DNA from: Bifidobacterium thermophilum
Lineage (GTDB): Bacteria; Actinomycetota; Actinomycetes; Actinomycetales; Bifidobacteriaceae
Length of the DNA stretch: 64,000 nucleotides
Assembly (NCBI GenBank): GCA_000741495.1
Contig: JGZV01000001.1
Coordinates: 248,001-312,000 of the forward strand
Direction of reading: 5' to 3'
The notes under the pieces were generated by a model. That model saw only the letters and a program-made list of their open reading frames with translations. It was not told where the DNA came from and made no database searches. Numbering within the stretch: position 1 is the first letter of the stretch; the number at the start of each line of letters is the position of its first letter. The position numbers were made by a program, and so were the translations under genes. This document shows positions 1 through 10,280 of the stretch, in pieces.

Positions 1-1579
1 AGGCGAGGAGCATCCGCCCGCGTCCTGCGGCGATATCACGCGCATGATTCCACGCCCGACGCATCGACAGGCGATACGGAAACAGTCCGGCGCTCATCAC
101 ACATAGGATCGACGGATAGCGTTCGTGGATCGCCTTGGCGATGGCATCGAACCGTTCCATATATCCTTCGCCGTAATTCTCATTGCCGATGCCGACCATG
201 TCGAGGCCGAACGGCGCCGGATGACCCATATCGCGACGGACACGCGCCCACTGACTGGTATCCGGATCACCGTTGGCGAATTCGATGAGATCAAGATAAT
301 CCTGAACGACCACATCACGGAAATACTCGCTGTCCACAGGAATGGACTGCGGGTCTCGGTACGGCGACTGACAGGTCATGCCCGCGAACAGGGTCGGCAG
401 CGGCTTGGCGCCCAGATCCTCGCACAGGCAGAAATACTCGTAGAAGCCAATCTGGTAGCCCTGCGAATAGCTTGAACCGTCCGGCATGCGAAACGCCCAC
501 ATATTGTATTGCTGACGCCGCGCGTATAGGGCACCGATCGTGTCTTTCCAGCGGTACTCGTTGCCCGGCGTGACGCCTTCGGTGATGCAGCCGCCTGGGA
601 ACCGCAGGAACGCCGGTTTGAGCGCCGCGATGGCTTCGACCAGGTCGCGGCGGAATCTGCCGTACCGCCATTTGGGGTCGCCCGCGCCCCACGTGTCCGC
701 GTCCATGAGGCTGACGCAGTCAAGGTCGATGACGGCCGGCGTGGGGTCGGGCGGATGAGTCAAGCCGGCGACGTCATGCGAACCAATGCCATCGGCGTTA
801 TCGCCCACAGAAACGGCGGACATATCCATGCCGGCATTGCCGGCCGTTGCCGCGAATCCGATGTGGAGCTTGCCAAGACCGGATACCAAGCCTGACAGCG
901 TACACGACAGGTGGATCCAACCGTTGTCAGAAGCCTCATCAGGAGCAATCGGACTCGTTGACGCCCCCGGATCGGCGATGTGATCGCCTGTGTCACCGCT
1001 GACGGCACCACCACCTTCCGCACTGAAACCGCCGCAGGATATCGTCACACAATCCGTAAGCGGCATGTCGGCGGCATCAATCACACTGACCGTCAATGTG
1101 ACGGCTCCGGCAACCGGGCGCGCATACACGCCAAACTCGTAGCGATGCCCCCGTTCGATGGCCATCGCGCAATCCCCGGCATGCGTGCCGCCGGCGGTAT
1201 ATCCAAGGTTCTCAAGACTGGCATGGTCGCAATCGACGGGGAAGGCGATACGGACGTATCTGCTGTTCTTGTGCAATGGCGGCGCCGGGCACTCGGTGTC
1301 AACCCGTTCACCATGCTCGCCACGGGTCTGCGTGCCACAGCTCGTCGCATCAACCCCGTTGAACCGCCAGAACCGCAGGGGGTCGGCCTCGGTACGCCAC
1401 CGGTCCGCGCCACGGACACGCATACTGCTGTGCTGTAAATACACGCCGTCGAAACTGTAATTGTTGACCATGTTGGCGTTCAGACCGCCGTCAATCGACA
1501 TGTTGATGTCCTCAAGAAACGCGCCATACAGCCGTTCGCTGACCGGGTGCGCCGCCGACCCCACCATAATCGTGACCAT
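1..1579 (-). CDS. GH51 alpha-L-arabinofuranosidase, 3' end cut by window edge
   Basis: Reading the minus strand from ATG at 1579 gives 526 open codons that run off the left edge. The protein opens with a GH51-type start (GAFLEDINMSIDGGLNAN near residue 20), then a beta-rich segment at about residues 110-270, then RFPGGCITEG and GNEYRWKDTIG, and GIGNENYGEGY, whose Glu467 fits the GH51 acid/base. The nucleophile should lie beyond or close to the cut. The family releases arabinose from arabinan, arabinoxylan or arabinogalactan side chains. No signal peptide is visible, so it is probably cytoplasmic and acts on imported oligosaccharides. Start chosen on AGGAA upstream and the usual N-terminus. 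Specificity cannot be read from sequence. Confidence 0.88.
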   Translation of the reverse strand, partial: MVTIMVGSAAHPVSERLYGAFLEDINMSIDGGLNANMVNNYSFDGVYLQHSSMRVRGADRWRTEADPLRFWRFNGVDATSCGTQTRGEHGERVDTECPAPPLHKNSRYVRIAFPVDCDHASLENLGYTAGGTHAGDCAMAIERGHRYEFGVYARPVAGAVTLTVSVIDAADMPLTDCVTISCGGFSAEGGGAVSGDTGDHIADPGASTSPIAPDEASDNGWIHLSCTLSGLVSGLGKLHIGFAATAGNAGMDMSAVSVGDNADGIGSHDVAGLTHPPDPTPAVIDLDCVSLMDADTWGAGDPKWRYGRFRRDLVEAIAALKPAFLRFPGGCITEGVTPGNEYRWKDTIGALYARRQQYNMWAFRMPDGSSYSQGYQIGFYEYFCLCEDLGAKPLPTLFAGMTCQSPYRDPQSIPVDSEYFRDVVVQDYLDLIEFANGDPDTSQWARVRRDMGHPAPFGLDMVGIGNENYGEGYMERFDAIAKAIHERYPSILCVMSAGLFPYRLSMRRAWNHARDIAAGRGRMLLA

Positions 1580-2153
1580 GGTTCCTATCGTAGGCGAGGC
1601 GGGGTGATTTTCCCCGGTAGCGCAGGTGCTTCGCGCGTCGTGTATGTCACGACGTGCGAGGTGCGATGCGTAGTGGCCGAAAAGGTGGATTATGACGCGG
1701 TCTCCGGGTCCCTGCGCGCAGGCTGGCACAGGCGCTGGGCGTTACCGGCCCATCTCGGCAGCATCGCACAGATGCATGTATATCGGCGTGATGGCGGCAT
1801 CACCGCCGCCCGGCATCGCGCGCCTGCACTTCCATCTCCCGGTTCCCGCACACGAGCCGGCGCAGCGACCAGGAGATACGCGACTACCCCGTCAGTGCGG
1901 CACAGATGCACCCTCATATGCGACGTCCTGCGACCGTCTGCCGGCAAGCCCGCCCAGATACGGGCGTATCTCCCGGCTTCCGCACGGCGTACCTCTCGGC
2001 TTCGCACAGCGCTTCCCGGCTTCACACATGGGGCGGCAATATCCAACATGGTGATGGATGAGGAGGCGCCCTGTGATCGAGAGCGAATCGCGATGGCGGC
2101 TCGCAGCGCCGGATATGACCGTCATGCCGCCGATACCGGGAACCTGTGCGCAA
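1580..2153. other. intergenic stretch, no supported gene
   Basis: Lies upstream of the GH51 gene and downstream of the serine hydrolase. Open frames exist on both strands but are Arg/Pro/His-rich, overlap one another, lack ribosome sites and match no family I know. Two short matches share one offset of 134 bp: GCACAGATGCA at 1766 and 1900, and TCTCCCGG at 1835 and 1969. The DNA between them is not clearly alike, so an old duplication is only a guess. Promoter of the GH51 gene should be here but no clear -35/-10 pair was seen. Confidence 0.5.
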
Positions 2154-3668
2154 TCAATGCATCCGCACACGCGGGGTGACCCGATGCCCGCACGCCACAT
2201 AATGCGTTCCATCGGCTGCGTCAAGAAATGCGATTTCCGTGAGTCCCCGTTCATCCGGGCGTCGTACCGCATAGAATCCTTGCGCCGTACGATGCAAGGG
2301 CAGCACGAGACGCACACCGTTGGGCCCGTCGTCATCATCCGGGTCGATCATCGCCAACACACCTGTGGGGCCTCCCGCGCAAAACTCGATATGCTCGCCA
2401 TGCCGTTCATACACCCCAATAATCGAGTCTTTCCGGTCATCAGGGATGACATCATCCGCTATCGGCACCGGCTGAGGCACGGTTTTCTGTCCAAGCCCGG
2501 CACGTCCGGCGACACATGCCGCGATATGCGCGGCCATCTCCGTCCCGGCATCCGCATTCGTCAACGTGGCGATGACCATCCGGCGATCAGGGAACAGCAC
2601 GATGCCGGCGCGTTGGCCTTCCGTGGCACCACCATGGCCGACGGCACGCTCGCTCCCCCAATTCGGTATCTGCCATCCCAGTGCCCAACCGAGATTCTCC
2701 ACGCCCTGATCCGCCAGACTCACCTGCATGGTCAGCATCTGCCGTACTGCGTCTGCCGACAGGATCCGGGCACCGTTCGGCGCCACGCCGCCGTTGAGGA
2801 ACAACGAGGCGAACGCGAGCAGATCGTGGATCGAGCAGGACACGGACCCGCATGGCCCCGTGCATCGTGGCAACTGCCAGATATCCGTCGGCTCGACCGG
2901 GGCGGGGAACACCGGCACGTTCGTGGCTACAGCCCGGTGATGCCCCAGCGCGCTGGAATGCAGCAGCACATCCTCCGGCAGGGTGCACACGTCATGCAGG
3001 CCCATCGGTCGCGCGATATACCGTTGGATGGCCTCATCCCAAGTCATGCCACGCAATACCTCGACCACACGACCCAGTATCACGAACGCCCCGTTCGAGT
3101 AACTCAGCGGGCCTCCGAGCGCGGTGCGTGCCGGGAACCCGCTGATATACCGCACATATCGCGCCACCGCATCATCGTCTCGGCCGAGATCGGGGAAAGC
3201 GTCCCCCTCGATGCCGCTGATATGGCACATAAGGTGTCGGATGGTGCACCCCTTGGTTGAATCCGGCGCACCGGCGATCGAGAAATCAGGCAGCACATCG
3301 ACCACCCGCGTCGCCAAAGACAGCTTGCCCTCATCGATGAGCTGCATGGCAAGCACCGTGGTCCAGATCTTGCTGATCGAGCCGATCTGGAACAGCGTAT
3401 CCGGCAACACCGGGTATTGTGTGGCCATGCTGACCACACCGGCATGCGCGCATGACATGTCAAGGCCGCAATCCGTCTCGTCACCGTGGGGATGCGCCCC
3501 GCGACGCCCGGGCATCAGCACGCCGCATACGGCCCCGGGCACCGCGTACTGGCGCAACGCGGTATGCAGCAAACCGTCGAGCCACCCCCGTCTCGATACC
3601 TCCGCCAGCAGGGGCCGCCATTGCCGAACTTTCCGCCACCGTCCGCCCTTGGACCGCAGACACCCCAT
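2154..3668 (-). CDS. serine hydrolase, beta-lactamase/class C fold (possible 5' frameshift)
   Basis: 504 aa as read from ATG at 3668. Family signatures: SxxK in QIGSISKIW (catalytic Ser), YxN in LSYSNGAF, and a terminal GHGG. The central part matches the beta-lactamase/penicillin-binding-like serine hydrolases (DD-peptidase or esterase); substrate unknown. The first ~20 residues of this frame are Arg/Trp-rich and look like shadow sequence. A better start is ATG at 3702, preceded by GGGAGA, in a different frame (MTQLMPSESTPDG). The two frames could be joined by a one-base change in the C5 run at 3585-3589, giving GGIETG then WLDGLLHTALRQYAVPG. No signal peptide seen in either version. Confidence 0.75.
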   Translation of the reverse strand: MGCLRSKGGRWRKVRQWRPLLAEVSRRGWLDGLLHTALRQYAVPGAVCGVLMPGRRGAHPHGDETDCGLDMSCAHAGVVSMATQYPVLPDTLFQIGSISKIWTTVLAMQLIDEGKLSLATRVVDVLPDFSIAGAPDSTKGCTIRHLMCHISGIEGDAFPDLGRDDDAVARYVRYISGFPARTALGGPLSYSNGAFVILGRVVEVLRGMTWDEAIQRYIARPMGLHDVCTLPEDVLLHSSALGHHRAVATNVPVFPAPVEPTDIWQLPRCTGPCGSVSCSIHDLLAFASLFLNGGVAPNGARILSADAVRQMLTMQVSLADQGVENLGWALGWQIPNWGSERAVGHGGATEGQRAGIVLFPDRRMVIATLTNADAGTEMAAHIAACVAGRAGLGQKTVPQPVPIADDVIPDDRKDSIIGVYERHGEHIEFCAGGPTGVLAMIDPDDDDGPNGVRLVLPLHRTAQGFYAVRRPDERGLTEIAFLDAADGTHYVACGHRVTPRVRMH

Positions 3669-3890
3669 CTGGTGTCGATTCCGATGGCATCAACTGCGTC
3701 ATATCGTTCTCCCGTCTATGAAACGTTCCGGCCCTGTGGGCCATGGCATCGCCGATTGCGCTCATGTTACAGCCTGCACATATCCGGAACATCAATTCGA
3801 GAAACAATAGGGGCCGTATGGTTCCATTATCCGCTCACGCGCAGCCCGGCAAGGACGGGCTGGCAGGATGCGCGGCAGGAAGGAGATCCC

Positions 3891-4616
3891 ATGTCGCAAG
3901 CGTTGGTCATCGGGCACGACGCCCATGCATCGTTGCGCCGCCTGGCCCCATGGTTCGCCGAATACGGCCTTGACGGCAGCATCGTATTCGGGGCGAACGG
4001 TCTTCCACAATCCCTGGACGGGTATGATGCGCTCATCGTGCTTGGCGGAGCGCCATTGCCGGACGATGACGAGCATTATCCTTGGCTTCCGGCCACACGG
4101 AGGCTGATCGGCGAGGCACTTGCACGACACATGCCTATGCTCGGCATCTGCCTGGGCGGCCAATTGCTGGCGTATACGGCGGGAGGGCGTGTGGAACGCC
4201 GCAAGTTCCAGCCGGAACATGGCATGACCGGCATCGAAGCGACACAAGCCGCCGCTACCGACCCGCTGTTCCGAGTCATGCCACACGACTACACCATGGC
4301 CGAAAACCATATCGACCACATCACCGCGCTTCCGGATAGCGCGATTGTGCTCGCCCGCTCAAAGCGGACCCCCGTCCAGGCGTTCCGCATCGGGCCATGC
4401 GCATGGGGCCTGCAATTCCATCCTGAGATCGCGCAAGCGGATATCGAACGGTGGGACGCCCGCCAGAAGGCCGATATCGAAACCGATGGATTCGACTGGG
4501 ACCAAGTCGTGGCGTATGGAAGGCACGCAGACCGCGACAACACCGCTGCCGCCCGGCGACTCGCCTGCCGTTTCGCCGCAATCTGCACGCATCGCGACGA
4601 GGGAACCGGCCGCTGA
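3891..4616 (+). CDS. class I glutamine amidotransferase domain protein
   Basis: 241 aa starting at ATG 3891 behind AGGAAGGAGA; the open frame continues upstream but without a ribosome site. Class I GATase triad is visible: nucleophile Cys87 in GICLGGQ and His177/Glu179 in LQFHPE. It is a free-standing GATase like the GMP synthase glutaminase-like proteins, with no fused synthetase domain. The partner or acceptor substrate cannot be told. Divergent from the serine hydrolase and convergent with the D-glutamate/oxoproline operon. Given that neighbour, a role in glutamine or gamma-glutamyl breakdown is possible but is only inference. Confidence 0.85.
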   Translation: MSQALVIGHDAHASLRRLAPWFAEYGLDGSIVFGANGLPQSLDGYDALIVLGGAPLPDDDEHYPWLPATRRLIGEALARHMPMLGICLGGQLLAYTAGGRVERRKFQPEHGMTGIEATQAAATDPLFRVMPHDYTMAENHIDHITALPDSAIVLARSKRTPVQAFRIGPCAWGLQFHPEIAQADIERWDARQKADIETDGFDWDQVVAYGRHADRDNTAAARRLACRFAAICTHRDEGTGR

Positions 4617-4644
4617 CCGGCTACCCCCCTCCACACACGCCATT

Positions 4645-4673
4645 CGTTTGGCCATACTATCTATGGCCAAACG
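4645..4673. terminator. perfect hairpin between convergent genes
   Basis: Arms CGTTTGGCCATA and TATGGCCAAACG (12 bp, perfect) around a 5-nt loop, placed between the end of the amidotransferase (4616) and the end of the DUF4392 gene (4687). Probably a shared bidirectional terminator; no long T tract on either side. Confidence 0.75.
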
Positions 4674-4686
4674 GATCCGGCACACG

Positions 4687-5712
4687 TCACCGGTGGTGAT
4701 GCCCGCGGGCGATGTCGGACATCATGCGGATCTGGCGGTAATAGCGTTCCTCGCTCAGGCCGTCAACCGTCGGGGTGTTGCGCATCGTGACCCCGTCGAG
4801 CCCGCCGGCGCGCGCAACATCCGCCAGCACGGACCGATGCCACGCGACATCGAGCAGCGGTGCCGCCCGCCGGCAGCCCATCGTGTACATCGCGCACACC
4901 AGCGCGTGCCCGCCCCAGTTCGACGTGCCGGAGACGATCAGCTCGTCCGCGGGAACCGTGCAGGCGATACGCTCGCCATGCTCGACGACATCCTCGATGA
5001 CGATGGAGTCCAGCCTTCCCATGCCGATTTCATTGCCACCGTCGCCGATGCCGATCACATGCAAACCCAGCCCGGTGAGCCGGCTGAGCGGGGCGGTCCA
5101 CCGGTCGATGTCGAACCCCCGCATATTGCGCGGGTTTCCGTCGCGCGCAGGGCCCACGCGCTCGATATAGATGACGGTGTCGATGCCGTTGCGGTCAGCA
5201 AGCCCGCGCATCGCGTCAATCCACTGGTCGAAGTGTGACGCATCCGCAGGCGCGATGGCCACATGGTCTTCGGGCAGCCGCGACGAGGCCCCTGCACGGA
5301 TGACCGGCTCGCACGGCTCATCGCTGACCAGCCAGGCATCCGAACCGATGGCCCGTAGCGCCTCACACAGCTCGACCGCCCCGGCGGGACCATCCGATTC
5401 AGCGGCGGGCTGCTCTGCCTGCGGAATGTAGAATCCGGTGACGACCATGGCCTTGTGGCCGCCGGATTTAAGCCACCGGGCGGCATGGAACAGGTCGCCG
5501 CGCGCGAAGGTCATCATGGTTTCGCTGCCCCGTCCCACATCCGCCGCAGCGGCATTCTGGATGTGCGCGACGCGAGGTTTCCACCGCCAGCTTGCGATGC
5601 GGGCGGCAGGGCCGATACCGCCATGGTGCGCCGCACTGCCACGGCCGGCATGGAACGTATCCGATTGCTGATTGACATGTCCTGCTTGGTTGTATTGCAT
5701 CGTTTCCGTCAT
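4687..5712 (-). CDS. DUF4392 protein, D-glutamate cyclase C-terminal-type
   Basis: 341 aa from ATG 5712 behind AGGAG (a GTG at 5718 is also in frame). The signature GIGDGGNEIGMG is typical of the DUF4392 domain, the C-terminal half of eukaryotic DGLUCY, which converts D-glutamate to 5-oxo-D-proline. Other conserved blocks: VVTGFYIP, YIERVGPARDG, SGTSNWGGHALVCA. It is the last gene of an operon with DUF1445 (the other half of DGLUCY as a separate protein) and a 5-oxoprolinase, which strongly supports a D-glutamate role. It starts 85 nt after the biotin carboxylase gene. Whether DUF4392 alone is active is not known from sequence. Confidence 0.82.
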   Translation of the reverse strand: MTETMQYNQAGHVNQQSDTFHAGRGSAAHHGGIGPAARIASWRWKPRVAHIQNAAAADVGRGSETMMTFARGDLFHAARWLKSGGHKAMVVTGFYIPQAEQPAAESDGPAGAVELCEALRAIGSDAWLVSDEPCEPVIRAGASSRLPEDHVAIAPADASHFDQWIDAMRGLADRNGIDTVIYIERVGPARDGNPRNMRGFDIDRWTAPLSRLTGLGLHVIGIGDGGNEIGMGRLDSIVIEDVVEHGERIACTVPADELIVSGTSNWGGHALVCAMYTMGCRRAAPLLDVAWHRSVLADVARAGGLDGVTMRNTPTVDGLSEERYYRQIRMMSDIARGHHHR

Positions 5713-5797
5713 ATCCACTCCTCTCCTACCAGCGCCCGGCCGGTCAAATCGGCCGAACGCCGTATGTCACGCCTGTCACGCCTATCTGTCTCACGCT

Positions 5798-7579
5798 TTA
5801 TCTCACGTCTTGTCTCACGATTCGATATGCCCCCAGCACACTCCCCGATCTCGCGCTGTCGCCCGGCCGCGCGGCGATATGGACGACACCGCCAATCGGG
5901 GCCGTCACCTGGATTTCCATCTTCATGGCTTCCAGCACGACAACCGGCGTGCCCGCGCCGACTTCAGCACCGTCATCGACCAGCCAGCGCGCCACCGTGC
6001 CGGTGATCGAGGCGAGGATGTCCCCAGCGTCATGCGCGGCCGAGCCCCCGGTGCCGCCATCGTGCGATGTTCCATCGCCAGCCACCCCCGCCGCCCCGAG
6101 CGACGAGACCAGACCGGCCGGCAACCCAACCTCCACACGGCGGCCATCCCATTCAATCCATGTACGATGCAATCCGGCATCGGCATCATCGAAGCGTACC
6201 GATGTACCGTCAGGCTTGAGCTGTTCGGGGTCAAGCCGTTTGAGCAGCACCTCCTCGATCCACCGCGTGTAGATGCGGAACCCATGTTCCGCCGTGAAAT
6301 CAGGGTCGGCGAGCACCGCCCGGTCGAACGGCACGACCGTGGGCACGCCGTCGATGCGCAGTTCGGCGAGCGCCCGCCGCGCCCGTTGCAGGCATTCCTC
6401 GCGCGTGGTGGCGTGCACGATGAGCTTGGCGAGCATGGAATCGAAATGGTCGGAGACAATCGAACCGGTTTGCACGCCGGTATCGAAGCGTATGCCCGGC
6501 CCGCTGGGCGCCCTCAGCGCAGTGATGCGCCCGGGGAATGGCGCGAATCCGAGTGACGGGTCTTCCGCGTTGAGGCGGAATTCCATCGCATGCCCGTCGT
6601 GAGCCGGTTTGAGTCCGGCGATCGACGCCCCTGCGGCGATACGCAGCTGCCATGCTACGAGGTCGATGCCGCTGGTCATTTCGGTGACCGGGTGTTCGAC
6701 CTGGATGCGCGTGTTGACTTCCATGAACGAGAGCGTGCCGTCCGGGGCCACGAGGAATTCCACGGTTCCGGCACCCACGTACCCGACTTCGGAGCAGATT
6801 GCCACGGCCGCATCCTCAAGCCGTTGCGCGACACCATCAGGCAAGAAGGGCGCCGGAGCCTCCTCGATGAGCTTCTGGTTGCGTCGCTGGAGCGAGCAGT
6901 CCCTGGTGCCGACGGCGATGACCCCGCCATACGTGTCGCCGAGCACCTGAACTTCGACGTGACGCGGGTGGTCGAGGAACCGTTCGATGAAGCATTCCCC
7001 GTTGCCGAATGCGACTTCGGCCTCGTGGACGGCGGATTCGAAGGCGGGTTCGACGTCGGCGAGGTCGCGCACGACTTTCATGCCGCGGCCTCCCCCGCCG
7101 TGCACCGCTTTGATGACAATCGGCAGACCGTGTTGACGCGCGAATGCGGCGGCTTCCTGCGCGTCCTCGACCGGTTGTGTGGTGCCGGGGGCCATGGGTG
7201 CGCCGACTTTCGCGGCGACGGCACGCGCTTCGACCTTGTCTCCGAGCCGGCGGATGGTCTGCGGTGACGGGCCGATCCACGTCAGCCCGGCATCCTGGAC
7301 TGCCTGCGCAAAATCAGCGTTCTCTGATAGGAATCCGTACCCCGGATGAACAGCATCCGCATGTCCGCTTGCCGCCGCCTTAAGTAATGCCGGGATGTTC
7401 AGGTAGGTTTCCGCCGGTGTCACCCCGTGCAAGGCGATGGCCTCATCGGCAAGCTGGACGAACAGCGCTTCGACGTCATCGTCCGCGTAGACGGCGACCG
7501 CTTCCAGCCCCAGATCATGGCAGGCGTGGATGATTCGTACGGCGATTTCCCCGCGATTGGCGACCAGAATGCGTTTCAT
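5798..7579 (-). CDS. biotin carboxylase with C-terminal biotin carrier domain
   Basis: 593 aa. Residues 1-450 form a complete biotin carboxylase (RILVANRGEIAVR; ATP-grasp loop HGGGGRGMKVV; FMEVNTRIQVEHPVTE). The last ~75 residues are a biotinyl domain with the biotin-accepting lysine in EAMKMEI. Start overlaps the pxpBC stop by 4 nt (ATGA), so the genes are translationally coupled. AccBC-like proteins often sit beside PxpABC/KipIA genes; their job there is not settled. No carboxyltransferase gene is next to it, so it may serve the oxoprolinase complex or a carboxyltransferase elsewhere. It is distinct from the housekeeping acyl-CoA carboxylase alpha chain only by context. Confidence 0.9.
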   Translation of the reverse strand: MKRILVANRGEIAVRIIHACHDLGLEAVAVYADDDVEALFVQLADEAIALHGVTPAETYLNIPALLKAAASGHADAVHPGYGFLSENADFAQAVQDAGLTWIGPSPQTIRRLGDKVEARAVAAKVGAPMAPGTTQPVEDAQEAAAFARQHGLPIVIKAVHGGGGRGMKVVRDLADVEPAFESAVHEAEVAFGNGECFIERFLDHPRHVEVQVLGDTYGGVIAVGTRDCSLQRRNQKLIEEAPAPFLPDGVAQRLEDAAVAICSEVGYVGAGTVEFLVAPDGTLSFMEVNTRIQVEHPVTEMTSGIDLVAWQLRIAAGASIAGLKPAHDGHAMEFRLNAEDPSLGFAPFPGRITALRAPSGPGIRFDTGVQTGSIVSDHFDSMLAKLIVHATTREECLQRARRALAELRIDGVPTVVPFDRAVLADPDFTAEHGFRIYTRWIEEVLLKRLDPEQLKPDGTSVRFDDADAGLHRTWIEWDGRRVEVGLPAGLVSSLGAAGVAGDGTSHDGGTGGSAAHDAGDILASITGTVARWLVDDGAEVGAGTPVVVLEAMKMEIQVTAPIGGVVHIAARPGDSARSGSVLGAYRIVRQDVR

Positions 7580-9384
7580 CGGGACTCCTTTCCATCGTGT
7601 TCATCGGCGTGGGATACGTCTTGGTCTCCCGGTGCCGCCACAACGCCCTCGCTGATGTCGCGGAACCGGACGGACGCGCCCGGCGGCAGTTGCGCCGCCA
7701 ACGCGAGCGCATCAAGCGTGAGTACGGCGATCACCGGGTAACCGCCGGTGACCGGCTGGTCGCGCAGGAACAGCACGGGCTGCCCGCTTCCGGGCACTTC
7801 AAGCGAGCCGGGTACCATGCCTTCGCTGGGCAGTTCCCGCGTATCTTCGCGTTCCAGGGGCTGCGGGCCGTTGAGCCTGAGCCCGGTACGGTTGGATTGT
7901 GCGGTGACCTGCCACGTGGTGCCGAAAAGCGTGTCGATGGCGGCCGGCGTGAACCAGTCGTCATGCGGGCCGAGCGTGACATCGAGCCAGACTGGATGAT
8001 CGGCGCCGCCGATCGCCTGCGGACCGGCATGGTGCATGGTGCCGGTTGGCAGGTGCCCGTTCCATTCGCATGGCCGCCCTACGCTTCGTGACGGATCGGG
8101 GGTTCCGGCGATGAGCGTGTCGCCTGCGGCCAGTGGGGCCGGTCCGATGCCGGACATGGTGTCCCGTGAAGCGCTGCCGAGCGTCATCGGTGCCATGAAT
8201 CCGCCTCGAATGGCGAGGTAATCCCGCAAGCCGGCGCACGGCACGCCTATGGTCAGGGTTTCGCCATCGTGGAGGATGATGGCCTCCTGCCGGTGCAGAC
8301 GTTGCCGGATGGTCGTGTGGCCTGAATCGGCACCTGACGTGGCGTTTCCGGTGATACACAAATCGACCGGGGCTCCCGTAACGGCGACCACTACACTTCC
8401 GATCGCGGTGAACGCGGCATCGCCGGCGGTCAGTTCGATGGCGGGCGCACCGGGCGGATTGCCGACAAGCATATTGGCCAGGCGGTAGGCGGGCATATCG
8501 CACGCCCCTGATCCTGCGACGCCCATGGCCGAGGCGTGCCGGCCTTCGTCTTCGAACAGGGCGAGCAGGCCGGGGCGGTCCACACGCAAGCCGTGGTCGC
8601 ATGTCGTTGACCCCGAACCGCTACCGGAGTTCCCGGCATTCGCCCGGATATCGCGGTTCGGCGGCGTCCGGCGTTGGCGCGCAATATCAGTCATGATTGC
8701 CTGATTGCGCTCGGCGTGGAACGTCACACGGTCGCCGGGCATGATGGCGGCGGGCGGGTCGGCGTGCACATCCCACATCGCCATCGCCGTGTGCCCAATC
8801 AGCTGCCATCCGCCCGAGCTTTCGCGCGGGTAGACACCGCTGAACCGCCCGGCGAGTCCGACCGCGCCCGAGGGCACGACCAACCGTGGTGTCGTGCGGC
8901 GCGGTACGTCGAAAATCGGGTCCCCGTCCACCAAATACGTGAATCCGGGGGCGAATCCGCCGAATGCGGCCGTCCACGGGGTGCCGGTATGCCGGGCGAC
9001 CACCTCGTCGGCGCTGATACCAAGCAGCTGCGCCACGGCCTCAAGATCCTCGCCGTCGTAGATAACGGGCACGGTCACCGTCCGATGCTCTTGAGCCTCA
9101 TCGGGCGTATCGGGCAACGCCATAATCGCTTCAGTGAGCGAAGCTGAACGAATCTTGCGCGGATCGAATCGCACGAGCACGGTCTGCGCGGCTGGAACCA
9201 ATTCCGTGACCGCCGCGAACGGTCGTGTCGGCGCGGGCGAAGCGACGGATTCCCCTGCCGACGCGTTTGCTGAAACGGCATCCTCCATCGCCGCGTTCAG
9301 CGCATGATACAGGCCGAGCGCATGGCGCAAATCCCCGGTTTCCACGAGCAGCGCGTCCTGTCCTACCGGCAATATCCGTCTCAT
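7576..9384 (-). CDS. pxpBC: 5-oxoprolinase subunits B and C fused (PxpB-PxpC, KipI-KipA)
   Basis: 602 aa. N-terminal ~260 residues are PxpB/KipI (start [40 protein letters not shown]). After a Gly/Ser-rich linker near residues 250-265 the C-terminal part is PxpC/KipA ([38 protein letters not shown]). With PxpA these make the prokaryotic ATP-dependent 5-oxoprolinase that opens 5-oxoproline to glutamate. In many bacteria B and C are separate genes; here they are one polypeptide. Its ATG overlaps the pxpA stop by 4 nt and its stop overlaps the next start by 4 nt, so stoichiometric production is likely. Confidence 0.92.
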   Translation of the reverse strand: MRRILPVGQDALLVETGDLRHALGLYHALNAAMEDAVSANASAGESVASPAPTRPFAAVTELVPAAQTVLVRFDPRKIRSASLTEAIMALPDTPDEAQEHRTVTVPVIYDGEDLEAVAQLLGISADEVVARHTGTPWTAAFGGFAPGFTYLVDGDPIFDVPRRTTPRLVVPSGAVGLAGRFSGVYPRESSGGWQLIGHTAMAMWDVHADPPAAIMPGDRVTFHAERNQAIMTDIARQRRTPPNRDIRANAGNSGSGSGSTTCDHGLRVDRPGLLALFEDEGRHASAMGVAGSGACDMPAYRLANMLVGNPPGAPAIELTAGDAAFTAIGSVVVAVTGAPVDLCITGNATSGADSGHTTIRQRLHRQEAIILHDGETLTIGVPCAGLRDYLAIRGGFMAPMTLGSASRDTMSGIGPAPLAAGDTLIAGTPDPSRSVGRPCEWNGHLPTGTMHHAGPQAIGGADHPVWLDVTLGPHDDWFTPAAIDTLFGTTWQVTAQSNRTGLRLNGPQPLEREDTRELPSEGMVPGSLEVPGSGQPVLFLRDQPVTGGYPVIAVLTLDALALAAQLPPGASVRFRDISEGVVAAPGDQDVSHADEHDGKESR

Positions 9385-10187
9385 GATTTCGCGACTTTCA
9401 TGGGCACTGATGGCGACGAGCCGTCACCCGCCGCGAACGAGCGCACCTCGATACCGGCATGTTCCAACGCTTTGCGCACCACTGTCGCCATGGCAACCGC
9501 CCCCGGCGAATCGCCGTGCACGCACACCGAATCCGCATGCAGTCGGACAATGCTGCCGTCAATCGCCGTCACCGTACCGTCCTCGACCATGCGCAGCACC
9601 CGTCCGGCCACCTGTTCCGGGTCAGTGATGACCGCGCCCGGCTCGCGTCGTGAGACCAGATGACCGTCCGGCGTGTAGGCGCGGTCGGCAAACGCCTCAC
9701 GGAATACGCGCAGCCCCGCCCCCTCGGCAAGCCGGCCGACCACCGAACCGGGCAGGGTGAGCAGGGACAGCGACGAGTCCACGGCTTTCATTGCCTTGAC
9801 CACGGCCTTGGCGTGCCGTTCGTCGGTCGCAATCCGGTTGTACAGCGCCCCATGCGGTTTCACATACTTCACTTGTGTTCCAGCTGCCGCCGCGATCCCT
9901 TCCAACGCGCCGATTTGGTAGATGACGTCGGCAGCGAGATCTTCAGGCGTCTCATCGACATACCGCCGGCCGAACCCGGCAAGATCGCGGTACGCCACAT
10001 GCGCGCCGACCGTCACACCGTGCGCCGCCGCGTAGCCGACCGTGCGCAGCATTCCAGCCGGATCGCCCGCGTGGAAGCCGCACGCCACATTCGCGCTCGA
10101 TACCACGCCGAGCAGCGCCGTGTCGTCGCCAAGCGCCCAACGACCGAAGCTTTCGCCCATATCACTGTTGAGGTCAATCCCCATCAT
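9381..10187 (-). CDS. pxpA: 5-oxoprolinase subunit A (LamB/YcsF family)
   Basis: 268 aa, full length. Family blocks are clear: [14 protein letters not shown] at the N-terminus, [27 protein letters not shown] and [11 protein letters not shown]. Works with PxpBC to hydrolyse 5-oxoproline to glutamate in the cytoplasm. Two adjacent ATG codons (10187 and 10184) follow a GGGGAA site. 93 nt separate it from the upstream DUF1445 gene; downstream it overlaps pxpBC. Annotated as a lactam-utilisation protein in older records. Confidence 0.93.
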   Translation of the reverse strand: MMGIDLNSDMGESFGRWALGDDTALLGVVSSANVACGFHAGDPAGMLRTVGYAAAHGVTVGAHVAYRDLAGFGRRYVDETPEDLAADVIYQIGALEGIAAAAGTQVKYVKPHGALYNRIATDERHAKAVVKAMKAVDSSLSLLTLPGSVVGRLAEGAGLRVFREAFADRAYTPDGHLVSRREPGAVITDPEQVAGRVLRMVEDGTVTAIDGSIVRLHADSVCVHGDSPGAVAMATVVRKALEHAGIEVRSFAAGDGSSPSVPMKVAKS

Positions 10188-10280
10188 TGTTGTTCCCCGC
10201 TTCCCACTGTTTTCTGCTTTCCCGATATCTCATATCTCCCGCATCACGCGCCACCGGTATTGATTTGCGGCCAACGCAAG

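Noticed and set aside
1547..2179. 210-codon plus-strand frame over the GH51 start and intergenic region
   Set aside because: Arg/Ala/Pro-rich, overlaps the GH51 gene, no family resemblance and no ribosome site.
2058..3260. 400-codon frame opposite the serine hydrolase
   Set aside because: Antisense shadow: the other strand carries the SxxK, YxN and GHGG motifs in order.
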